From Sphingobacteriales bacterium (GTDB lineage Bacteria; Bacteroidota; Bacteroidia; Chitinophagales; Chitinophagaceae): DNA of 64,000 nt. Position 1 is the first letter of the stretch, and each line of letters starts with the position of its first letter. Under the pieces are notes generated by a model. It was given only the letters and a program-made list of their open reading frames with translations. It made no database searches and was not told where the DNA came from. Shown here piece after piece: positions 57,291-64,000 of this stretch. The position numbers were made by a program, and so were the translations under genes. The stretch spans positions 575,722-639,721 of the forward strand of contig RXJG01000002.1 in the NCBI GenBank assembly GCA_003963365.1, in the 5' to 3' direction.

Positions 57291-60200
57291 TTTTTAACTG
57301 ATAATAATTTTCCGTAATAATAATTGAGCGTTTGGTTTAATAACCCATTTTCATCATACAATTTTAGCGGCCCATGCAACATGCCGTTATAATAATTTCC
57401 TTCTTCCACCAGCTTTCCTTTATTATTATATTCTTTGTATGGGCCGTTTACATTATCATGTAAATAGTTGTATTCCTCTTTCAATTTTCCGTCAGGATAG
57501 TATTCATGATATACTCCTTCTGTAGCACCATAATCATAACTTGCATCAGAGGCGGGTTTTCCATTGCTATAATACTTTTTATCTGCACCATTTGTTTTTC
57601 CTTCAATAAACTCAAACTCGGTGGCCAGGTTACCATTGCTAAAAAACGCTTTTACTTTTCCGGAACCACCCGGCAATAATATTTCAGGAACCAGTTGTTC
57701 GTTTTTGTTGTAGTAAGCATAACTCACGGGCAGGTTTTCTTTATAAGTTATAATATAAGCAGCTTTGCCGTTTTCATCATATATCGTGGCCGGCCCTTCT
57801 TTTTTATCGTCTTTATACATTGTTACATGATATTTTCTTCCATCATATTCATAACTTATTTTTTCGCCATTAAGCTCACCATTTATGTATTGCTCCGATA
57901 AAACCAACATGCCCCTTGTATTGTAATATTTCCAGGTGCCTGTTTTTTTACCGGCTTTAAACTGCCCTTCAGTAGCAGGTTTTCCTCCATAGTTATAAGC
58001 CCTGTAAATACTGTCTTCCATTCCTTTTTTATAAAACTGTACTGATTTGATAGAACCATCGGGATAGAAATAAGTAAAGGCACCATCAAAATTATCATTT
58101 ACTATTTTTGATTCAGCATACTTTTTACCATCAGGATACAAAAGGATATAATTGCCACTGGCTTTTGGAAAAAAGATATGATTAAAAGCCTTTCCGGTAC
58201 TATCATATTGTGTTAACTCTTCCAATGTGCCTTTATAAATCCTTTGTTCCAGGTCGGGTTTATTGCCGGGATAGTAATCGTACCTGTAACCATGTGTGTC
58301 ATCATTAAGATAATTCAATACTGAAGTTATATTTCCCAATTCATCGTAATAAATCCATTTGCCCTGTGCTTTACCCTCCTTATACCAGCCTTCACTTTTT
58401 AACTGGTCATGCTGATAATAACTTTTATAATAACCATCCTTTTCACCATTTATATAATTTAACTCAACATACTTTTTACCATTAAGGTAATAATTAACAG
58501 ACGGGCCGTTAAGTTGCCCGTCAGCGTAAGAATTTTTTTCGTTGACAGAGCCGTTAGCATAAAAAAAGATTTCGTCCTCTATTTGTGCCCCTTTATTATT
58601 GTAAACAGCCTGCATCCTTTTGGAACCATCTGGCCGGTAGGCAGTAAGCTCCAACCGTTTATTTTTTGTATCTGACGAACCAATTTCCTTACCTGCTTTA
58701 TCAAAATACTTAGCTGATTTTAAAATATCGTTTTCATAAGTTAATACAGCAAACAATTTCCCGTCATCATCGTAATATTCTATGTTACCAGCTGTTTTAC
58801 CTTTTTTGTTTTGATATTTAGTAAACAGCTTCCCGTTATCATAATATTCTTCATAAGCTCCTTCCAGCAATCCATTAATATAGGATTCAATACTTTTTAG
58901 TTTGCCGTTTTTATGATACCTCTTCCAGGTGCCGGAACGCCGGCTGTGTTCGTACAAACCTTCTGTTGCTAACTCACCTGTTTCATAATATGTTTTTGTT
59001 TTTCCTTCTGCCTGGCCATTTATATAAGTAAGCTCTGTTTCTAACTGTCCGCCCTGGTAATATGTTTTATAAGTTCCATCCAAAGAATCTGCCTTATATG
59101 TTTCGGCATAATGAACATTTTCATTGGGGAAATATTCCATTCTTAGCCCATCTACTTTTCCATCTTCAAAATTTACAGTAATTCTTTTTCGACCTGCATA
59201 AGTAAAATATTTAAACTCGCCTGCAGCTTTGCCGTTTTTGTACACACCAATATTGTCAATATTTCCATTGGGGAAATAATTAATGCCTTTGCCGTCTAAT
59301 TCGCCATCCTTATAATTTTCAACGGCATCTGCTGTTCCGTTGAAGTTATAAAAATTCCAGGTGCCGGTTCTTTTGCCGTTTTCATCAAAACTGCCTTTTG
59401 TTTTAATATTTCCTGCAGGATAATAAAATTCCCATGTTCCCTCAGGGGTATTGCCATCTGCTTTATATTTTCCTTTTCCACTTAATTTTCCATCAGTAAA
59501 TGTGTAAACAGGAGTAGCCTTTACTCTTTGCTCATAATTGGCGATCCTTGTTTTACGTATCTGATTTAAATAATCTACAATTTCATTGATCAGTGCATCT
59601 TCTTCTTTTTTATGTTTTTTGTTATAATCATTTATCATCTCCACCCCGACTTGTCCAAAAATGTGATTGATAAATACTTCAAATTTATCTTTAGTAAAAA
59701 ACTGTTTAAATAAAGGAATATAATATTGCACCCAAAAGTCATTATTCCCAGCCTCATATTCCATTTTTTCAAAAAGAGCCTGTATTTGCCGGGAAATAGG
59801 ATCATCCAGCTTAATAGTGGGTTTATAATTTTTGTCTAATGCAATTTTTGAATAAAGAATCTGTTCCAGTAATTGTATGTTCTCCGATTGTTCTTCTGTT
59901 CTTTTTCCTGCGAAATCAAGAATATCGTTTTCAGCATGAGAAATTGATTTCAATAAAGAGATGCAGGAAGATTTATAGCGACCACCGGGTGTCATCATCA
60001 GGTAAGCAATAAAACTCAGGTACGACTGAACAATTTTTCCCTGGTTAATAGCCGTTTGTCCTAATCTGAAATGCATGCTGTAACTATAAGGATCGATCAG
60101 CAAACCTGTTTTTAAAATATCTTCTGCCTCTTTATATTTTTGTTCACTCATTAACAGCACGGCTTTGTTAAGATACAAAGGTGAATAAGCAGGATATTTT

Positions 60201-60583
60201 TGAATAGCAGAGTCAAAAACATGCATTGCACGATCTTTTTCGCCAAGGTCGTCCAGTATATTACCGTAATTAGTATATAACTCCGGTTCTCTTTCTCTGT
60301 CTGCGTTCAAACTTAATGCTTCCTCACAAATTTGTTTAGCTTTTATGAACTGGCTGTCCGCATAAAATGAGTAAGACAATTCATACAATGCCCATACATA
60401 GTTGGTATCGCTGGTGCTTACTTTTTGATACTGCTGAATTGCTTCTTTGTATTTGCCCTGGTCATGCAGTTTTACTCCTTCATTGATTACTTCGGCAGAG
60501 TTAATGAGTGGATTGTTTTCCTGCGCAACAGCATAATAATATGGAGATGCGATAAGCAGGAAGGCGACAAGGATTTTGGTCAT
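57287..60583 (-). CDS. Large TPR plus YwqK/MORN-2 repeat protein
   Basis: A 1098-residue exported protein (signal peptide ending AVAQ). Residues 30-240 contain five or six TPR-like helices (ALYELSYSFYADSQFIKAKQ, NYGNILDDLGEKDRAM). From about residue 350 to the end I see roughly thirty copies of a 23-residue motif of the form G-x-Y-x-x-Y-x-N-G-x-hydrophobic (for example GTWKYYNTRGML), the YwqK or MORN-2 repeat. These give a long beta-stack, as in MORN proteins. The family is called YwqK antitoxin in databases, but there is no toxin here. It is the first gene of the operon with the transglutaminase pair. Confidence 0.8.
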   Translation of the reverse strand: MTKILVAFLLIASPYYYAVAQENNPLINSAEVINEGVKLHDQGKYKEAIQQYQKVSTSDTNYVWALYELSYSFYADSQFIKAKQICEEALSLNADREREPELYTNYGNILDDLGEKDRAMHVFDSAIQKYPAYSPLYLNKAVLLMSEQKYKEAEDILKTGLLIDPYSYSMHFRLGQTAINQGKIVQSYLSFIAYLMMTPGGRYKSSCISLLKSISHAENDILDFAGKRTEEQSENIQLLEQILYSKIALDKNYKPTIKLDDPISRQIQALFEKMEYEAGNNDFWVQYYIPLFKQFFTKDKFEVFINHIFGQVGVEMINDYNKKHKKEEDALINEIVDYLNQIRKTRIANYEQRVKATPVYTFTDGKLSGKGKYKADGNTPEGTWEFYYPAGNIKTKGSFDENGKRTGTWNFYNFNGTADAVENYKDGELDGKGINYFPNGNIDNIGVYKNGKAAGEFKYFTYAGRKRITVNFEDGKVDGLRMEYFPNENVHYAETYKADSLDGTYKTYYQGGQLETELTYINGQAEGKTKTYYETGELATEGLYEHSRRSGTWKRYHKNGKLKSIESYINGLLEGAYEEYYDNGKLFTKYQNKKGKTAGNIEYYDDDGKLFAVLTYENDILKSAKYFDKAGKEIGSSDTKNKRLELTAYRPDGSKRMQAVYNNKGAQIEDEIFFYANGSVNEKNSYADGQLNGPSVNYYLNGKKYVELNYINGEKDGYYKSYYQHDQLKSEGWYKEGKAQGKWIYYDELGNITSVLNYLNDDTHGYRYDYYPGNKPDLEQRIYKGTLEELTQYDSTGKAFNHIFFPKASGNYILLYPDGKKYAESKIVNDNFDGAFTYFYPDGSIKSVQFYKKGMEDSIYRAYNYGGKPATEGQFKAGKKTGTWKYYNTRGMLVLSEQYINGELNGEKISYEYDGRKYHVTMYKDDKKEGPATIYDENGKAAYIITYKENLPVSYAYYNKNEQLVPEILLPGGSGKVKAFFSNGNLATEFEFIEGKTNGADKKYYSNGKPASDASYDYGATEGVYHEYYPDGKLKEEYNYLHDNVNGPYKEYNNKGKLVEEGNYYNGMLHGPLKLYDENGLLNQTLNYYYGKLLSVKK

Positions 60584-60628
60584 ACTAACAGTTTAAATAA
60601 GGATGAAATTTTAACTAAAATACACAAA

Positions 60629-60649
60629 TTGTAACGACTGTTGTTACAA
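60629..60649. promoter_or_regulatory. Inverted repeat TTGTAAC-N7-GTTACAA between the TPR/YwqK and murB genes
   Basis: Perfect 7-bp arms with a 7-bp spacer, in the 91-bp gap between two divergent genes. It shares the TTGTAA/TTACAA half-site with the palindrome at 21337. A candidate regulator site; no known regulator is assigned. Confidence 0.35.
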
Positions 60650-60674
60650 ATTTTTGTAAAATTGCCAACCTAAA

Positions 60675-61691
60675 ATGAAGGTTCAGCAAAACATATCCCT
60701 TAAGTCGTTTAATACATTTGGCATTGATGTGCTGGCAAAAGAATTTGCTGTTTTCAGCAGTGCAGATGAGCTCACAGAGTTATTGACTACAAACAACAAA
60801 CAACAAGCCTCAACACTCATCCTGGGCGGAGGAAGTAATATTTTACTTATAAAAGACTATGATGGATTAGTGCTGAAGAATGAAATAAAAGGAATAGAAC
60901 TGATCAACGAAAATGAACATCATATTGATATCAGGGTTGGGGCAGGGGAGAACTGGCACGAGTTTGTATTACACTGCATACAACATGATTGGGCAGGAGT
61001 GGAAAATCTTTCTTTGATCCCCGGAAACATAGGTGCAAGTCCTATGCAAAATATAGGTGCTTATGGTGTGGAGATAAAAGATGTATTTTATTCTCTGGAA
61101 GCATATAATTATAATGATAAGAAAGTGTACACTTTTACGCTGAATGATTGTGAATTTGGTTACAGAGAAAGTGTTTTTAAAAGAAAGTACAAGAATCAGT
61201 TTGTGATACTGAATGTTACTTATCGATTAAATAAGCAACCAAAGTTTAATACCACCTATGGAGCCATTGAACAGGAATTAGAAAAAATGGGGGTGCAGGA
61301 ACTCAGTATTCAGGCTATATCGCAGGCCGTGATCAACATCCGTTCTTCTAAATTACCCGATCCGAAAGTGATTGGCAATGCCGGCAGTTTTTTTAAAAAC
61401 CCCTCGGTAACAAAGGAACAATATGAATCAATTAAATTAAAGTATCCAAACGTGGTGGGTTATGCGAATGCTGATGGTTCAATAAAATTAGCAGCGGGCT
61501 GGTTGATTGAACAATGTGGCTGGAAGGGATATCGTAAAGGGGATGCCGGTTGCCATGCCAGGCAAGCACTGGTAATAGTGAATTATGGTAACGCAAAGGG
61601 AAGTGATATATATAATCTCAGTGAAGAAATTTTGCAAAGTGTCAAAGAAAAATTCAATGTAACACTTGAACGGGAAGTTAATATTATTTAA
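60675..61691 (+). CDS. murB: UDP-N-acetylenolpyruvoylglucosamine reductase
   Basis: A 338-residue FAD enzyme, the second committed step of peptidoglycan precursor synthesis. FAD loop GGGSNILL (51-58), IPGNIGASPMQNIGAYG (115-131), Arg164 in FGYRES and the general acid Ser238 in GNAGSFFKNP are visible. The YRES loop and long C-terminus show the type I (E. coli-like) enzyme. It lies outside the mur/fts cluster, as is common in Bacteroidota. No terminator is evident before the next gene, 54 bp downstream. Confidence 0.95.
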   Translation: MKVQQNISLKSFNTFGIDVLAKEFAVFSSADELTELLTTNNKQQASTLILGGGSNILLIKDYDGLVLKNEIKGIELINENEHHIDIRVGAGENWHEFVLHCIQHDWAGVENLSLIPGNIGASPMQNIGAYGVEIKDVFYSLEAYNYNDKKVYTFTLNDCEFGYRESVFKRKYKNQFVILNVTYRLNKQPKFNTTYGAIEQELEKMGVQELSIQAISQAVINIRSSKLPDPKVIGNAGSFFKNPSVTKEQYESIKLKYPNVVGYANADGSIKLAAGWLIEQCGWKGYRKGDAGCHARQALVIVNYGNAKGSDIYNLSEEILQSVKEKFNVTLEREVNII

Positions 61692-61745
61692 CTTTTTGTA
61701 AGCAGCGTTTCCCGGGGTTATATTATCAATCAAAAAAAAATAATT

Positions 61746-62264
61746 ATGAAACAAATTTTATTCTTATCTGTTATTGCCTTAGTCAGCTCATTAACTTCAA
61801 ATGCTCAGTCAGGTTCCAATATTTATTTTGAATTAGGCGGACCCGGTTTAGCTTCTTTTAATTTTGACACCCGCTTTGCAAAAAGAGACGATGGATTAGG
61901 CGGAAGAATTGGTATAGGAGGATTTAGCTTACGCTCCACTTTTAATAACGGTACCGGTACAAGTACCGAAAGGGCCTCAGTAATTTTTGTTCCGGTTGGA
62001 GTTAACTATCTTTTAGGAAAGGACGGAAAAAATTATTTTGAAGTTGGAGGTGGTGTAACGCCGGTCTTCAGTTCTTCTAAAAATGAATCGGGAAGCGATA
62101 ATTTTTCTTCTACTTTTGGTAATATACTTTTTGGTTATCGTATGCAGCCCCAAAATGGCGGATTTACTTTCCGGGCATTTATAAACCCGGTTTTTGGCAG
62201 TTTTGGTTTTATTCCTTATTACGGAGGTGTTTCTTTTGGATATAAATTCGGCGGCCACAAATAA
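61746..62264 (+). CDS. Small outer-membrane beta-barrel-like protein
   Basis: A 172-residue protein with a signal peptide (about 1-21, ending SNAQ). The rest is a run of glycine/serine-rich amphipathic strands (NIYFELGGPGLASFNF, RIGIGGFSLRS, IFVPVGVNYLLG, YFEVGGGVTPVF, VFGSFGFIPYYGGVSFGYKF), the pattern of a small eight-strand barrel. Ends with a terminal aromatic strand. Function unknown. A terminator follows. Confidence 0.7.
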   Translation: MKQILFLSVIALVSSLTSNAQSGSNIYFELGGPGLASFNFDTRFAKRDDGLGGRIGIGGFSLRSTFNNGTGTSTERASVIFVPVGVNYLLGKDGKNYFEVGGGVTPVFSSSKNESGSDNFSSTFGNILFGYRMQPQNGGFTFRAFINPVFGSFGFIPYYGGVSFGYKFGGHK

Positions 62265-62276
62265 ATATTGATAAAT

Positions 62277-62306
62277 AAAAAAGCCAGTCTCTTGACTGGC
62301 TTTTTT
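62277..62306 (+). terminator. Bidirectional terminator
   Basis: A 13-bp perfect stem (AAAAAAGCCAGTC / GACTGGCTTTTTT) around TCTT. A runs on one side and T runs on the other let it serve both the barrel gene and the convergent AAA ATPase gene, whose stop lies 2 bp away. Confidence 0.92.
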
Positions 62307-62307
62307 A

Positions 62308-63831
62308 TTATGTAAAATCTTCTCCGTCAAAATCCTCCTCCTCCATTCTTGCCGTACCAATATTAAGCATGGAGCCCATTAAATCTTTAAACTCAATTTT
62401 TCCTTCTACCATTTTTTTGCTGATCATTGAATAGGCGGCCAATCCATGCAATACAAATTCCATTAACAACGCAGCCTCTTTCTCATTGGCATGTTTAAAA
62501 TATTTTTTAACTAACGAATGCAATCCATCTACTTTATATAATAACTGAATTTTTATATCATCTTTTGAATTAAAAAGAAAATTTAGCTGGTTGCCCTTAT
62601 CAAACCATTCGGTTATTGGACGAAAAGGATTTTGCTCCCCGCTTTGTGGTGTTCTTTTCTTTTTAAACGTTTCAGGATTGGGAAAGTAATGAATGAATTG
62701 TGAGCGGATAGCTTTATCCATTAAATTCATGGCCACCTGGAAAGGGCCTTCCTGTTCACCTTCATACACCAGTTCAATTTTACCTGTAATGGAAGGTATG
62801 ATGCCGGCTAAATCACTTACCCATACCTGTGTATCTTTTTCTTTATTAATGATAGCCCTGCGTTCAGCAGCACTAACGGCATTTTCAAATGCAGCAATGG
62901 TAAGTCTGGCACTCACACCACTTTTTTTATCTACCAGCTCACTGCTTCTTGCTTCAAAGGATACCTGTTCAATTAATCGTTTGATAAGGTCACTCACTTT
63001 TACTTTTTGTAATTGATCTTTATGAACATCTGCTTCCTGTTCTGTAATAGCTAATGATGTTTCTATTGTTTTTGGATAGTGTGTGAGTATCTGGCTTTCG
63101 ATACGATCTTTTAATGGAGTTACAATAGATCCACGATTGGTATAATCTTCAGGATTGGCGGTGAAGACGAAAAGAATATCCAATGGTAAACGCAATTTAA
63201 ATCCACGAATCTGTACATCACCTTCTTCTAAAATATTAAAGAGTGCTACTTGTATTCTTGCCTGCAGATCCGGAATTTCATTGATGACGAATATGCCACG
63301 GTTACTTCTTGGAATGATGCCGTAATGAAGCACTCTTTCATCAGCAAAACTTAATTTCAGGTTGGCAGCTTTGATTGGGTCAATATCGCCAATCAAATCC
63401 GCCACACTTACATCGGGAGTTGCTAATTTTTCACCATAGCGTTCACTGCGGTGCAGCCAGTGGATTTCTGTTTCATCACCATGTGCTCCAATTTGATCCT
63501 GTGCAAATTTTGAAATGGGATTGAGCGGGTCATCATTGATCTCACTGCCGGCAATAACAGGAATATATTCATCCAGTAATTCCGTCATTAATCTTGCCAT
63601 TCTTGTTTTGGCCTGTCCTCTTAATCCTAAGAATAAAATATTGTGGCGGGAGAGCAATGCTCTTTCTACATCGGGAATTACACTGTCTTCATACCCCAAT
63701 ATACCGTTGAATGTTTCTTCTCCGTTTTGTAATTTCTTTACCAGGTTTTCACGGATTTCTTCTTTTACACTTTTAAATTTATACCCGCTTTTTTTTAATT
63801 CTCCTAAAGTCAATGGTAGTTTCGATTTCAT
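62308..63831 (-). CDS. MoxR/magnesium-chelatase-like AAA ATPase
   Basis: A 507-residue AAA+ protein. Walker A is GLRGQAKT (69-76), and the Walker B region reads GIFVINEIPDL, with Asn in place of the usual first Asp of DE, as in related ChlI-like proteins. Sensor 1 is in FTANPEDYTNRG. The C-terminal 200 residues are helical. Such ATPases work with a VWA-domain partner to act on target protein complexes; that partner's C-terminus is visible 24 bp upstream in transcription order. The substrate is unknown. The stop lies within a shared terminator region. Confidence 0.85.
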   Translation of the reverse strand: MKSKLPLTLGELKKSGYKFKSVKEEIRENLVKKLQNGEETFNGILGYEDSVIPDVERALLSRHNILFLGLRGQAKTRMARLMTELLDEYIPVIAGSEINDDPLNPISKFAQDQIGAHGDETEIHWLHRSERYGEKLATPDVSVADLIGDIDPIKAANLKLSFADERVLHYGIIPRSNRGIFVINEIPDLQARIQVALFNILEEGDVQIRGFKLRLPLDILFVFTANPEDYTNRGSIVTPLKDRIESQILTHYPKTIETSLAITEQEADVHKDQLQKVKVSDLIKRLIEQVSFEARSSELVDKKSGVSARLTIAAFENAVSAAERRAIINKEKDTQVWVSDLAGIIPSITGKIELVYEGEQEGPFQVAMNLMDKAIRSQFIHYFPNPETFKKKRTPQSGEQNPFRPITEWFDKGNQLNFLFNSKDDIKIQLLYKVDGLHSLVKKYFKHANEKEAALLMEFVLHGLAAYSMISKKMVEGKIEFKDLMGSMLNIGTARMEEEDFDGEDFT

Positions 63832-63855
63832 TTCTATAATTACTTGTTCTTTATT

Positions 63856-64000
63856 TTAATAAACCGTCTTTCTCTTTCCACTTTCAAAATCACTGAAAAT
63901 AAATGCACCAAGATTATCTAAAGATGCAAAGAACGCTTTACCATGATTCATCTCCGTAAACTCTTTTACAAAGCGCTGCAGGTACGGGTCGGTGGCAATC
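63856..64000 (-). CDS. VWA-domain protein, C-terminal end (partial)
   Basis: Only the last 47 residues are in the window. The text reads IATDPYLQRFVKEFTEMNHG, then FASLDNLGAFIF and a basic tail ending KRKTVY. The order fits the end of the von Willebrand A domain of the CoxE/ChlD-like partners of MoxR ATPases. It is 24 bp ahead of the ATPase gene on the same strand, so the two are an operon. The rest of the gene lies beyond the window. Confidence 0.7.
   Translation of the reverse strand, partial: IATDPYLQRFVKEFTEMNHGKAFFASLDNLGAFIFSDFESGKRKTVY

Noticed and set aside
57287-59500. Repeats in the YwqK gene as a CRISPR or tandem DNA array
   Set aside because: The repeats are at protein level with diverged codons and fit one open reading frame; there are no identical direct repeats with unique spacers.
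57287-60583. YwqK 'antitoxin' label taken as function
   Set aside because: The label comes from a family name; the protein is exported, very large and has no toxin partner.
1-64000. Mobile elements, phage genes, tRNA or rRNA genes
   Set aside because: No transposase, integrase, terminal repeats or RNA-gene signatures were found on reading the coding regions and gaps; this is a visual check, not a covariance-model search.

Overview
The window is about 64 kb of chromosome from a Bacteroidota bacterium, most likely family Chitinophagaceae or a close relative. The signs are low GC, promoters of the Bacteroidota type (TTG about 19 bp upstream of TAnnTTTG), a type-B T9SS sorting domain on a giant PKD protein, DUF3570, DUF3857/transglutaminase and YwqK proteins, SusC-like barrel logic, and ECF sigma factors overlapped by membrane partners. 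I see no insertion sequence, prophage, CRISPR array, rRNA or tRNA. The region is ordinary core chromosome with a few lineage-specific envelope loci.

Layout. 1-8.7 kb: the end of a DUF3570 outer-membrane protein, a half-length and a full-length MFS transporter, a DUF1349 protein, a DsrE-like protein, a BNR/VPS10-type protein and a DMT exporter. 8.7-14 kb: an alpha-oxoamine synthase (lipid or amino-ketone synthesis); a four-gene minus-strand operon (hypothetical, rdgB, ECF sigma, putative anti-sigma); ilvE. 14-20 kb: a 1605-aa PKD-repeat adhesin-like T9SS cargo, then rpsL-rpsG with a clear promoter and terminator. 20-29 kb: ispH, a cytoplasmic GH13 enzyme, tex, a cyclophilin, a 569-bp gap holding an unlisted 36-aa membrane-peptide gene, a dCMP deaminase, an MFS transporter and cysM.

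29-31.3 kb holds the most interesting locus: an ECF sigma factor overlapped by a 515-aa protein with a short cytosolic domain, one inner-membrane helix, a linker of about 210 residues and a C-terminal beta-barrel. This matches the dual membrane-spanning anti-sigma (Das/Dma) architecture. 31.3-38.6 kb: queG (with a damaged or non-canonical start), a pair of DUF3857/transglutaminase-like proteins (one degenerate, one intact), a two-helix channel-like protein, an outer-membrane protein and a serine hydrolase. 38.6-53 kb: clpB, a DsbA-like protein, a methyltransferase, a lipoprotein, an alpha/beta hydrolase, a TonB-receptor-like barrel, a YdeI-like protein, mtaB, a DUF4258 protein, plsC-like and priA. 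52.7-60.6 kb: a minus-strand operon with a 1098-aa TPR/YwqK protein, a second intact and degenerate transglutaminase-like pair, and a nucleoside-diphosphate-sugar-epimerase-like protein. 60.7-64 kb: murB, a small beta-barrel protein, a MoxR-like AAA ATPase and the end of its VWA partner.

Most genes are in short runs with gaps under 100 bp, or abut convergently. Four neighbour pairs overlap or touch by 0-4 bp at their ends, so the chromosome is compact.
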